Source: an uncultured Oscillospiraceae bacterium
Lineage (GTDB): Bacteria > Bacillota_A > Clostridia > Oscillospirales > Oscillospiraceae
Reading direction: 5' to 3'
NCBI GenBank assembly: GCA_934561335.1
Contig: CAKTGD010000019.1
Coordinates: 1 to 15,559 of the forward strand
DNA length: 15,559 nt
In this document: positions 6,955 through 14,574 of the stretch, piece by piece
How positions within the stretch are numbered: the first letter of the stretch is position 1
Layout: each line of letters begins with the position of its first letter
Made by a program: the position numbers and the translations under genes
The notes under the pieces: generated by a model
What the model was told of the DNA's origin: nothing
What the model saw: the letters and a program-made list of their open reading frames with translations, nothing else
Database searches by the model: none

Positions 6955-9209
6955 GCATCCAACCTTATTTGGATACCTATTTGACAAGGCATGGGGTCAG
7001 CCTGGACACGAGCTCCGACCGGGAGCTGATGTACGCCCTGACCGCCGCGGTGCGTGATCTACAAAAGCCCATGGGCCACGCCCAGGGGAAGCGGAAACTG
7101 TACTATTTTTCCGCGGAATTTCTGGTGGGGCGACTGCTGAGGGCCAACCTCATCAACCTGGGCCTACTAGAGGATGTGGAGGCTCTACTGGCCGCTCACG
7201 GCCGCTCCTTGGCCCAGATTGAGGATCAGGAACCGGAGCCTTCCCTGGGTAACGGCGGGCTGGGCCGCCTGGCCGCCTGCTTTCTGGACTCCATCGCCTC
7301 CCTGGGAATCAACGGGGACGGTGTGGGCCTCAATTACCACTATGGCCTGTTCCGTCAGCGGTTGGACACTGGCCGGCAGACTGAGATGCCCGACCCCTGG
7401 ATTGCGCCGGAGTCCTGGCTGCTGGATACCGGGGTTTCCTACCCGGTAAAGTTCGGGAGCTTCTCTCTGAACGCCAGACTGTACGACCTGGAGATTCCCG
7501 GCTATGAGAATGGCATTTGCAACCGATTGCACCTCTTTGACGTGGAGCAACCCGCCCACCCCCCCAAGGATGGCATCCAGTTTGACAAAACGGACATCTC
7601 CCACCACCTGACCTCCTTCCTCTACCCCGATGACAGCGACGAGACGGGGCGGCTGCTGCGACTATACCAGCAGTACTTCATGGTTTCCGCTGGTGCCCAA
7701 CTGATTCTGCAGGAACTGGAGGAGCGAGGGCACGCCCTGGAAGAGCTGGACAAGTACGCCGTTGTCCACATCAACGACACCCACCCATCCATGGTGATTC
7801 CGGAGCTCATTCGTCTGCTAACCGAGCGGGGGGTGGAGCTAGAGCGGGCCATGGATCTGGTAGAGCGTACCTGTGCCTACACCAACCACACCATCCTGGC
7901 CGAGGCCCTGGAGAAATGGCCTGCCTCCTATCTGGAACAGGTGACCCCCCAGCTACTGCCTTTTATCCGTGCCCTGGATGAGCGGGCCCGGAAACGCAGC
8001 GATGCCCCCAAGCTTGCCATCTGGGATGCGCACGATGTCATCCACATGGCCCACATGGATATCCACAGCAGCGCCAAGGTCAACGGTGTGGCCGAGTTGC
8101 ACACCGAAATCCTGAAAAATACGGAGTTGCACTCCTTCTATGTGCTCTACCCAGAGAAGTTCAACAATAAAACAAACGGTATCACCTTCCGCCGCTGGCT
8201 GATGGGCTGCAACCCTGCTCTCTCCGATCTCATCACCCAGGCCATTGGCCCGGAGTGGAAGCGGGATGCGGGGAAGCTGGAGGGGCTGATGGACCACATG
8301 GAGGACAGCGCTCTCCGTGAGCAGTTGCTGTCCGTCAAGGGGGAAAACAAGACGAAACTGGCCCGGTGGCTGAAGGGGCGCGGGACGGAGATTACCCCCG
8401 ATAGCATCCTGGACATCCAGATCAAGCGGCTGCACCAGTATAAGCGCCAGCAGATGAATGCTTTGTATGCAATCTGGAAGTATCTGCAGATCAAGGAGGG
8501 CCGTACCCCAACCCGGCCGGTGACTATGGTGTTCGGTGCCAAAGCCGCCCCTGCCTATACCCTAGCCAAGGACACCATCCACCTGCTTTTGTGCCTGAGC
8601 AGGCTCATCGACCAGGACCCTCAGGTGTCCCCCTGGCTGAAGCTGGTGATGGTGGAAAACTACAATGTCTCCTCCGCCGAGCTCCTGGTGCCCGCCTGCG
8701 ATGTGTCCGAGCAGATCTCCTTGGCATCCAAGGAGGCCAGTGGTACCGGCAACATGAAGCTCATGGCCAACGGTGCTGTCACCCTGGGTACGTTGGACGG
8801 GGCCAATGTGGAGATCTCCCGGCTGGTGGGGGAGGAGAACATCTACATCTTCGGCCGCTCGGCTGATGAGGTCATTGACCTCTATCAGAATAGCGCCTAC
8901 CGTAGCAGCGACTACTGGCAGAAGCCAGAGGTGGAGCGTCTGGTGGACTTCATCATCAGCCCCCAGCTGCTGACCATGGGTGATGCCCAGAGCCTTAGCC
9001 GGCTCTACAAGGACTTTATTTCCAAAGACTACTTTATGGCCCTTTTAGACCTGGAGGACTATATTGCGGTGAAGGAGCGTTGCCTAACCGACTACGAGGA
9101 CCGGGACGCCTGGAGCCGCAGGATGCTGGTCAATATTGCCCGCTCTGGATTCTTTTCCTCCGATCGTACTATCGCGGAATATGACCAGGATATCTGGCAT
9201 TTAAAATGA
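6951..9209 (+). CDS. glgP: Alpha-glucan (maltodextrin/glycogen) phosphorylase, GT35
   Basis: Releases glucose-1-phosphate from non-reducing ends of alpha-1,4-glucans using phosphate and pyridoxal phosphate, in the cytoplasm. It has 752 residues, at the short end of the family, as in many clostridial homologues. Visible marks are EPSLGNGGLGRLAACFLDS near residue 95, the HINDTHPS segment, IQIKRLHQYKRQ, VFGAKAAP and the cofactor motif GTGNMKLMANG, whose Lys603 should carry PLP. Overlap with malQ by 4 nt implies coupled translation, matching the known MalQ/MalP partnership. From context it acts on imported maltodextrins; a role on stored glycogen is possible, but no glycogen synthesis genes are in the window. 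Codon use is strongly G/C-ending. Confidence 0.95.
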   Translation: MSIQPYLDTYLTRHGVSLDTSSDRELMYALTAAVRDLQKPMGHAQGKRKLYYFSAEFLVGRLLRANLINLGLLEDVEALLAAHGRSLAQIEDQEPEPSLGNGGLGRLAACFLDSIASLGINGDGVGLNYHYGLFRQRLDTGRQTEMPDPWIAPESWLLDTGVSYPVKFGSFSLNARLYDLEIPGYENGICNRLHLFDVEQPAHPPKDGIQFDKTDISHHLTSFLYPDDSDETGRLLRLYQQYFMVSAGAQLILQELEERGHALEELDKYAVVHINDTHPSMVIPELIRLLTERGVELERAMDLVERTCAYTNHTILAEALEKWPASYLEQVTPQLLPFIRALDERARKRSDAPKLAIWDAHDVIHMAHMDIHSSAKVNGVAELHTEILKNTELHSFYVLYPEKFNNKTNGITFRRWLMGCNPALSDLITQAIGPEWKRDAGKLEGLMDHMEDSALREQLLSVKGENKTKLARWLKGRGTEITPDSILDIQIKRLHQYKRQQMNALYAIWKYLQIKEGRTPTRPVTMVFGAKAAPAYTLAKDTIHLLLCLSRLIDQDPQVSPWLKLVMVENYNVSSAELLVPACDVSEQISLASKEASGTGNMKLMANGAVTLGTLDGANVEISRLVGEENIYIFGRSADEVIDLYQNSAYRSSDYWQKPEVERLVDFIISPQLLTMGDAQSLSRLYKDFISKDYFMALLDLEDYIAVKERCLTDYEDRDAWSRRMLVNIARSGFFSSDRTIAEYDQDIWHLK

Positions 9210-9236
9210 AAGCCATCTCAGAAAGGGGTGCTTATT

Positions 9237-10397
9237 ATGTCTGAAGTCAGTTTACAGCATATTGAAAAAGTATATCCACACAGCGAGAAAAAGAAAAGTA
9301 ATCTCAAGGTAACGGACGAAGGCGTTCTCGCGGTGCAGGACTTCAACCTGAATATCAGTGATCGGGAATTCATTGTATTAGTCGGGCCCTCCGGTTGCGG
9401 AAAATCTACCACGCTGAGGATGGTGGCAGGGTTGGAGGAGATCACCAGGGGTGAGCTCTATATTGACGGAAAACTGGTCAACGATGTGGAGCCTAAGGAT
9501 CGAGACATCGCTATGGTGTTTCAAAGCTATGCCCTATATCCCCACATGACGGTGCGGGGCAATATGGAATTTCCACTGAAACTCCGCAAGTTACCTAAGG
9601 AGGAGATCGACCGTCGTGTGAATCAGGCGGCGGAGATCCTGGGAATTACGGAATATCTAGAGCGCAAGCCTAAGGCGCTGTCAGGTGGCCAGAGGCAGCG
9701 GGTGGCCATTGGCCGAGCTATTGTACGAGAGCCCAAAGTTCTACTCATGGACGAACCCTTATCTAATTTGGATGCCAAGTTGCGTAACCAGATGCGCGCT
9801 GAGATCATCAAGCTACGCCAGCGTATCAATGCCACATTCATCTATGTTACCCACGATCAGACCGAGGCAATGACCTTAGGTGACCGCATTGTTATCATGA
9901 AAGACGGTGTTATCCAGCAAATTGGAACACCTCAAGAGGTTTTCGATCACCCGGTCAACCTCTTTGTAGCAGGTTTTATAGGGGTCCCACAGATGAACTT
10001 CTACGATGCGGAGTTGAAGAGGGATGAAGACGGCGTATATTCTGTTTTGATGGGCGGTATTCGAGTAGTGCCTACCGTCGAGAAACAAGAAAGGTTGCAT
10101 CAAGCTAGTGTACCCCCCCAAGAGATTATTCTCGGTGTCCGGCCTGAGCACATTATGCTGTTGGAGAATGGTGAACATGGGGTGCATGGCAAGGTAGAAG
10201 TCTCAGAGATGATGGGGAGTGCGGTCCATCTTCATGTGGATATCAATGGTCGGGATAGCATTATTGTTGCCCAGACCTCGGGTATGGATGGAGCCCAGTA
10301 TATCCCTTCGGAAAGTGGCACTTCCATTTCGTTTATTTTTGGCGGAAATGTGGTCCACCTATTTTCTAAAAAAGACGGTCATAATTTGGAATTTTAA
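9237..10397 (+). CDS. msmK: Sugar ABC transporter ATPase, MsmK/UgpC/MalK type
   Basis: A cytoplasmic ATPase subunit that powers the MalF/MalG permeases, 386 residues from the ATG at 9237; the preceding AAAGGGG gives 8-nt spacing. An upstream GTG at 9228 overlaps that ribosome binding site and is less likely. Visible motifs are Walker A GPSGCGKST (50-58), Q-loop Gln96, signature LSGGQRQR (148-155), Walker B VLLMDEP (168-174) and switch His206 in YVTHDQTEAM. The C-terminal regulatory (TOBE/MOB) domain includes GVRPEHI. An extra stretch of about 12 residues (PHSEKKKSNLKVTDEG) lies between the first beta strands. This ATPase type is often encoded alone and shared by several transporters; here it closes the operon. 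Confidence 0.92.
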   Translation: MSEVSLQHIEKVYPHSEKKKSNLKVTDEGVLAVQDFNLNISDREFIVLVGPSGCGKSTTLRMVAGLEEITRGELYIDGKLVNDVEPKDRDIAMVFQSYALYPHMTVRGNMEFPLKLRKLPKEEIDRRVNQAAEILGITEYLERKPKALSGGQRQRVAIGRAIVREPKVLLMDEPLSNLDAKLRNQMRAEIIKLRQRINATFIYVTHDQTEAMTLGDRIVIMKDGVIQQIGTPQEVFDHPVNLFVAGFIGVPQMNFYDAELKRDEDGVYSVLMGGIRVVPTVEKQERLHQASVPPQEIILGVRPEHIMLLENGEHGVHGKVEVSEMMGSAVHLHVDINGRDSIIVAQTSGMDGAQYIPSESGTSISFIFGGNVVHLFSKKDGHNLEF

Positions 10398-10417
10398 TTA
10401 CACAACAGATATAACAA

Positions 10418-10461
10418 ATATGGGGCAGGAGACAACAAAAGCGTTGGATCCTGCCCCATAT
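10418..10461 (+). terminator. Perfect 13-bp hairpin at the 3' end of the sugar operon
   Basis: ATATGGGGCAGGA at 10418-10430 is exactly complementary to 10449-10461, with an 18-nt loop. No T run follows directly (AGCACCGAG), although CTTTTTAAGG occurs 16 nt later. It starts 20 bp after the ATPase stop codon and most likely marks or protects the transcript end; efficiency as an intrinsic terminator is doubtful. Confidence 0.6.
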
Positions 10462-10502
10462 AGCACCGAGAATTACTTTTTAAGGTAAACTATGATCCAA
10501 TC

Positions 10503-10718
10503 TCAACCATTCTTTTTCATTTGCTTAATAGTATCGTATAGCGCTGCAAAACGGCTGCTGAGCCGATCTTCTTCATAATTACTGATTTCTTTTTTCAAAA
10601 GACAAACTGTCCGGGCAGTTTCTTTGCGGTTGTATTTCTTTGGCCACCGCTCGTACCCCGTTGATTAACCTTCTGCCATTTTCGCCTGAATATCGGCCAG
10701 CAAATTAATCATAGTCAT
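10503..10718 (-). pseudogene. Relaxase/mobilisation protein remnant with an in-frame stop
   Basis: Read on the minus strand in one frame, the piece starts MTMINLLADIQAKMAEG, meets a TAA stop (10665-10667) and continues STGYERWPKKYNRKETAR...KQMKKNG to a TGA at 10503-10505. The combination IQAKMAEG-(K)-STGYERW, followed by a Y/FN(R/L)K stretch, resembles the middle part of MobA/VirD2-type relaxases of clostridial integrative elements. The stop stands where a lysine codon (AAA to TAA) would be expected. The catalytic N-terminal histidine and tyrosine motifs are absent. The frame stays open for some distance upstream, but that part overlaps the XRE remnant on the other strand. Identification is from memory of the family, so confidence is moderate. 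Confidence 0.45.
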
Positions 10719-10750
10719 TTGTTGCAAAGATTGAAAGCCAAACCCGGGCT

Positions 10751-10828
10751 TTCGGTGTGTCCATGGAAATCATGCTTAAGGTTGCGGAAGTGCTGGAAAT
10801 TCCAGTCTCCAAACTGTTTGAAGATTAA
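10751..10828 (+). pseudogene. C-terminal tail of an XRE-family helix-turn-helix regulator
   Basis: The last 25 codons read FGVSMEIMLKVAEVLEIPVS then KLFED and a TAA stop. This is the typical final helix pair of HTH_3/XRE repressors (SLETLLKIAEVLxIPVxxLF). The recognition helix and everything before it are lost; the open frame reaches a stop at 10712, but the part before about 10751 does not look like the family. It is a truncated remnant directly before the hairpin at 10830-10883. Such regulators are common cargo of conjugative elements, which fits the neighbouring relaxase and peptidase pieces. Confidence 0.55.
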
Positions 10829-10829
10829 A

Positions 10830-10883
10830 AAATCTCACGGCGAGACCTGATTCCGACAGAAATTGTGTCTCACCGCGAGATTT
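10830..10883 (-). terminator. Terminator of the C40 peptidase gene
   Basis: A 17-bp stem with two mismatches (10867-10883 with 10830-10846) is followed on the minus strand by six T residues. It starts 4 bp after the stop codon of the C40 gene. On the plus strand it could also stop transcripts running out of the XRE remnant, but there the T tract is interrupted. Confidence 0.75.
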
Positions 10884-10886
10884 ATT

Positions 10887-11170
10887 TTATTCCCCGTAAT
10901 ACAAGGGATGTCCAATGGAGGTAAAGCCCTCCAGGCCGGTGATCACCACATTATTTTGGCTGAACGCACAGTGGATGATGAGCATGTTTCCGCTTTCATC
11001 TCTGCCACCTACGATTCCCACATGCTCATCATCGGGATAGAACACCAGATCGCCGGGCTGGGCCTCATTCCACGAGATGGGGGTACAGTAGGTGTGCTGC
11101 ATGTGGGCACCGCCGCCGTGGCCTATGACGTACTCTCCATCCGTGACATTGTAGAACACCCAATCGACAA
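10887..11170 (-). CDS. C40 (NlpC/P60) peptidase domain, 3' exon after the group II intron
   Basis: The downstream half of a cell-wall peptidase domain, about 93 residues from VDWVFYN to PLYYGE. It carries the catalytic histidine in DDEHVGIVGG and the third polar residue, probably the histidine of IIHCA. The PGDLVFYP turn is typical of the family. The first two bases of this exon (TT) complete a phenylalanine codon with the last base of the upstream exon, giving DCSGFVDW. Its own frame has no ribosome binding site or start codon at the right place, so expression depends on splicing of the intron at 11171-13945. C40 proteins of this look are usually the C-terminal domain of cell-wall hydrolases in Gram-positive conjugation modules; that origin is inferred. 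Confidence 0.8.
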
Positions 11171-11219
11171 ATAGCGATAGGTAACCCTTTGATACTATCT
11201 CCAGGTTTTCCCCCGCTCC

Positions 11220-11253
11220 ACACCGTGCGTGAACCTTTCAGCTCACACGGCGT
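11220..11253 (-). ncRNA. Group II intron domain V
   Basis: The 34-nt segment on the minus strand folds as an 8-bp lower stem (ACGCCGTG with CACGGTGT), a two-base CG bulge, an upper 6-bp stem (TGAGCT with GGTTCA) and a GAAA tetraloop. This is the exact size and plan of domain V, the catalytic heart of the ribozyme. The triad positions read CGC, with the central G in a G-U pair, rather than the more common AGC. Confidence 0.88.
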
Positions 11254-11304
11254 TCCATCGTAAGTTGAAATGAAAATCACCAATGAAAATTACAACCGCT
11301 CTTT

Positions 11305-13206
11305 TTAATAAGATGTATAGGATTGAAATTCGGGCAGTTGCAGCCATCTGCGAAGTCTATTTAGTGTTCTCAGTTGTTTGCTGTCAGGTTTCAGTTTCAG
11401 CATATAATGTGCAATCGTATCTGGCTGTGTTGCATGAAGCAAGCGGTGGACTTCATCTGTTACTAACACCAGATTTCCGTATTTGTCATCTCCGCCGAAG
11501 TGCCTTGGTATGCGGTGATGACAGTGCATATGCCCCAATTCCAGCGGCTGTTTAGTCACATAGCAGCGTCCCATTTGCCCGCAGTAGAGCGATAGGCGAT
11601 TGTCATTGTACTCAACACTCCTATCCATGATGGGGTTTCTCATCATTTCTCTTAGGATTGAAATGTTGACGCATGAGAGGCTTTTATGGATTTCGGCTCG
11701 CCCTTCTGGGGTGTAACGATTGACTTTCTTCGGCTTGAACATGGGGGCTTTGTGTTTAAGATACCCTATCGGTATCAATGCCCGTCCATATACATACCGA
11801 AGCATTTTGCTGTTTCCATACCGTTCAGCAATATAACTGGGGAGTTTATCCCCCGATTTTTGCGTATATCTTCGCAGGCGTGCATTTAGTTCGTGTTTGA
11901 CCAGAAAGGCTATTTTACGCATATCCAGAGTTATATTTGTTGCGATACGATAGTAATTGTGGATGCCCAGCACATAGGCGTTATAGGCATCTACGGCACG
12001 GCTCCCATCATTTGTATCTGCCGGGTGTGCCATTGCTCTGGTATGCTGCTGAACCTTTGATTTCATTGCCTGATATGCCTTATCTGTCATCCCAGAGTAA
12101 ACTGTGTACCCTGGTGACCCGTTGGCTTTTTTCCCTTTTTGACGCACTCTGATTTTGATGCCCAGAAATTCAGTGTAATGCTTTTTCAAGTTCACTATCC
12201 CCGACTTTTCAGGACTAATGTCCAATCCGAGACGCGCTTTCAGCCATTGTTGTGTGGCGGCAAATAGCTTTACCGCATCACTGCGCTTGCGGCAAAGAAT
12301 TTTGAAGTCATCCGCATATCGGACAATCCAACATTCTTTTAACTGCGTGCTTTGCAATGCGCGATAAGTCTTTCCTCTACTCGCTGTTCCGTTTGGCGCA
12401 ATGGTAACCGCATATTGATGGTGTGTGGGTATAGTTTCCCACTGACTGGAAATCCACCAATCCAATTCATTCAGTACCACATTTGCCAGCAACGGCGAGA
12501 TGATGCCGCCTTGCGGCGTTCCCCGTTCTGGGAAGCCGATTTCTGCGACTTCTGCCTTTAGCATAGCTGACAAGATGGAGAGCAAGGTTTTATCCCGAAT
12601 ACCCATCTGCCAAAGCTGTTTCAGCAGTTTCCCATGCTGGACATTATCAAAGAACCCTTTAATATCAATGTCCACCACAAAGCGCAGTCCACTGCGCTGT
12701 ACGAATTTGTAAACTTGTGCGATGGCGTGTTCTGCACTTCTACATGGGCGAAAACCGTTATTCCGTTCATGGAATTTCGCCTCACAAATTGGCTCCATTA
12801 CTTGGAGGACGCATTGCTGTATCAATCTGTCCATGATGGTCGGAATACCCAGCGGTCTTGTTTTACCGTTGGCTTTTGGAATTTCCACACGTCTTACCGG
12901 TTGGGGAATATAGTGTTTTAATCTGGTGCGTATATAGGTTATCAGGCTATCTTCCTGCCACTTGGACAGGTCTTTGATTGTTTTTCCATCCACGCCGGGT
13001 GTATGACTTCCTGTATTTTTCTTGATATTGCGATAGGCCAGCATGATATTTTCTTCTGAAAGAATAATTGTCATCAATTTTCTGAACACTTTGTTTTCTT
13101 TGCTCTGTGTGTATAAAGTGTCCTGTACACCCTGAAAATCATAATACTCAGCGTTTCGGATTTTCTGCACTTTCTGTTCTTTCGTTGCGGTTGGCAAAGT
13201 CGGCAT
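11305..13206 (-). CDS. ltrA: Group II intron reverse transcriptase/maturase with HNH endonuclease domain
   Basis: The multifunctional protein that helps the intron splice and copies it into new DNA sites. About 633 residues: reverse transcriptase blocks from residue 60 include VEIPKANGKTRPLGIPTIMD, catalytic aspartates in VVDIDIKGFFD (about 179-186) and the YADD box (297-300). The maturase/thumb region follows. A C-terminal HNH domain (about 541-590) shows paired cysteines and the GHMHCHHRIPRHFGGDD...NL...H...H pattern. Start choice is open: the ATG at 13206 directly abuts GAGGAGG, too close for efficient initiation, while a TTG three codons later (13197) is 9 nt from it. The frame is intact and all catalytic residues seen are present, so the protein is probably functional. 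Confidence 0.93.
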   Translation of the reverse strand: MPTLPTATKEQKVQKIRNAEYYDFQGVQDTLYTQSKENKVFRKLMTIILSEENIMLAYRNIKKNTGSHTPGVDGKTIKDLSKWQEDSLITYIRTRLKHYIPQPVRRVEIPKANGKTRPLGIPTIMDRLIQQCVLQVMEPICEAKFHERNNGFRPCRSAEHAIAQVYKFVQRSGLRFVVDIDIKGFFDNVQHGKLLKQLWQMGIRDKTLLSILSAMLKAEVAEIGFPERGTPQGGIISPLLANVVLNELDWWISSQWETIPTHHQYAVTIAPNGTASRGKTYRALQSTQLKECWIVRYADDFKILCRKRSDAVKLFAATQQWLKARLGLDISPEKSGIVNLKKHYTEFLGIKIRVRQKGKKANGSPGYTVYSGMTDKAYQAMKSKVQQHTRAMAHPADTNDGSRAVDAYNAYVLGIHNYYRIATNITLDMRKIAFLVKHELNARLRRYTQKSGDKLPSYIAERYGNSKMLRYVYGRALIPIGYLKHKAPMFKPKKVNRYTPEGRAEIHKSLSCVNISILREMMRNPIMDRSVEYNDNRLSLYCGQMGRCYVTKQPLELGHMHCHHRIPRHFGGDDKYGNLVLVTDEVHRLLHATQPDTIAHYMLKLKPDSKQLRTLNRLRRWLQLPEFQSYTSY

Positions 13207-13945
13207 CCTCCTCTTTCCCGAGAAGTGGCCTTTCTTAGTCGTACTCGAACCTTTGCATTTTTCATTCTGATTTGTTCTTTCAATCTACGACTAATGCCTA
13301 TCCCTCCACCGCTTATTATCACGGTTTCATCGGTACTATGACATCGCTCTCGGTTAGATAAAGGCGGGTTATACCTTGCGGCTTTCCCTCGCCAACACTT
13401 CATTGCACGCAAATGCTCCATGTTCTAACCTTTCCACGTTCCGATATTCCTATCTTTTTCATGGCGTCTTTAGGTGTGTCCTTTAAGCCTGTACGCTTGG
13501 CCGTGCCTGTAACACGGCAGGGTGTTTTATCCCAGACTAACCTTACTCCACCCCACGTACCCCGCGCTTGGCGGTCATGGCATTTCTACCATGTCTGCAT
13601 TTAGACCCGTACACTCGGACATTCGTCGGCAGGTCACGAACCTGCATTCTCACCATGGACGCTTTATAGACCCCCGGCCTATAACCTACACACGCCACCT
13701 CTGGCGCACTTTCCTCGCTCTGGGAAACTCCCAGCGTTAGGGTAGCTCTCAGCCGTCTTTAGCGGGCTTTACACGGTTTGGCGTTTGCGCACCTCTCCGC
13801 ATACCGCGAGCTTAGGGGAGCGTTTCAGGGCGTTACCCCGTCATTCCACTTCTTGGAATATCAGTTCTATGAAACTTTATCTGGCTCCTTTCAATCCTTA
13901 TTTTTTGTTTCACGCCTAACCTTTTCAGTTAGGAACGTGTCGCAC

Positions 13946-14216
13946 ATCCGCTGCAGTCCAATCCATAGGGTCGATATGTGTCGGTGGTGGAGTTGCCGTC
14001 CGCCCATACCTTGGTGAGCTGGCCCCAGCGGGAGTCCCAGCCGATCACCAGGGACTTCCCGCCCCAGAAGTAGTTGACCTTGCCCACCAGTCTGCAGGCG
14101 GTCTCTACCACGGCCCGGCGCTCCGGGTCCAGGTCAGCGGGCAGATCCGCCAGCAGCTTCTTTGCCGTGGTGTCGGAGATCGTGAGATCTCCAGCCAAGG
14201 TGGCCAGCATTCTCAT
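13946..14216 (-). CDS. C40 (NlpC/P60) peptidase domain, 5' exon, N-terminally truncated
   Basis: About 90 residues from MRMLATLAG to GLDCSG, where the catalytic cysteine (TGC at 13953-13955) stands 7 bases before the intron. It includes RRAVVETACRLVGKVNYFWG, the helix and aromatic loop that precede the catalytic Cys in NlpC/P60 enzymes. With the 3' exon the spliced domain is about 184 residues and catalytically complete. No signal peptide, membrane helix or lysozyme-like domain precedes it: a stop codon lies two codons upstream of the ATG and the ribosome binding site is weak. This looks like the C-terminal part of a longer conjugation-module hydrolase whose N-terminal part was deleted and replaced by the fragments at 14213-14563. 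Confidence 0.72.
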
Positions 14217-14353
14217 CTTTCATCTTGTAGTATTCAGTGAGCAGTGATGCGATGTACTGGCTGGTGGTCATCTCCAGGCGGTCTTTTTTCTTCTGTTACC
14301 CGGTTGTGCAGGGCGATGTCGATTTGGGCGCATAGATTTTTCTTGTCTGCCAT
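14213..14353 (-). pseudogene. Ribbon-helix-helix-like small protein fragment, frameshifted
   Basis: Starting at the internal ATG 14353 the sequence reads MADKKNLCAQIDIALHNRVT, a pattern seen in small DNA-binding-like proteins of clostridial mobile elements (beta strand then helix). After EEK a run of six A residues shifts the frame. Dropping one A gives DRLEMTTSQYIASLLTEYYK, which completes the expected second helix. Beyond about 14213 the sequence enters the C40 gene. It is therefore a 5' piece of a ribbon-helix-helix gene, broken by a homopolymer frameshift and fused in frame to the SLH piece upstream. Family recognition is moderate and the function is unknown. Confidence 0.55.
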
Positions 14354-14563
14354 GATCTTGGCAGCAGCGCCACGGGTCAGGGTGGCGGAGGGATTGAAGG
14401 AACCATCGGTGTAACCATCGATGACCTTCACGGCGGACATCACGTCGACAGCTTCAGAATAGTCGATCTTGGTGCTGTCGGTGAAGTCCTTGGCACCGGC
14501 AGAGACGGTGACCAGAGACATGGTCATCACCAGAGCCAGTACCAGAGAAAGGAACTTCTTCAT
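14354..14563 (-). pseudogene. N-terminal fragment of an SLH-domain surface protein
   Basis: From the ATG at 14563 (AAGGAGG at 14571-14577, good spacing) the product has a typical Sec signal peptide, MKKFLSLVLALVMTMSLVTV, ending at about SAGA. An S-layer-homology repeat follows, with the hallmark KVIDGYTDGSFNPSATLTRG. SLH domains anchor proteins to pyruvylated cell-wall polymers. After GAAAKI the reading frame runs straight into the ribbon-helix-helix start codon and ends at 14234 after the frameshift, so only one partial SLH repeat remains and any functional domain is lost. The chimeric open frame is 109 codons. The leader, ribosome binding site and signal peptide are intact, so a short secreted peptide could still be made. 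Confidence 0.72.
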
Positions 14564-14574
14564 GGGGTTTCCTC

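Larger units (their letters stand above)
11171..13945 (-). mobile_element. Full-length group II intron, 2775 nt
   Basis: A retroelement RNA running on the minus strand from 13945 (GTGCGACACG, matching the GUGYG start consensus) to 11171 (ending CGCTAT, matching the usual AY end). Domain V lies at 11220-11253 and a domain VI-like stem (GATAG/CTATC) lies between it and the 3' end. Domain IV carries the reverse transcriptase gene. The boundaries are confirmed by the host gene: joining base 13946 to 11170 restores the open frame and the conserved DCSGF motif of the C40 peptidase. The roughly 740 nt before the reverse transcriptase gene are rich in inverted repeats, as expected for domains I-III. 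The exon-binding sites and the branch-point A were not resolved by eye. Nothing in it is visibly broken, so it may be active. Confidence 0.92.

Noticed and set aside
13207..13945. Many inverted repeats and short open frames 5' of the reverse transcriptase
   Set aside because: They are explained by the folded domains I-III of the intron RNA; none has a ribosome binding site plus recognisable protein.
10887..14216. Reading the two C40 halves as separate independent genes
   Set aside because: The halves join in frame exactly at group II intron ends and together form one NlpC/P60 domain; neither half has a proper start or stop of its own at the junction.
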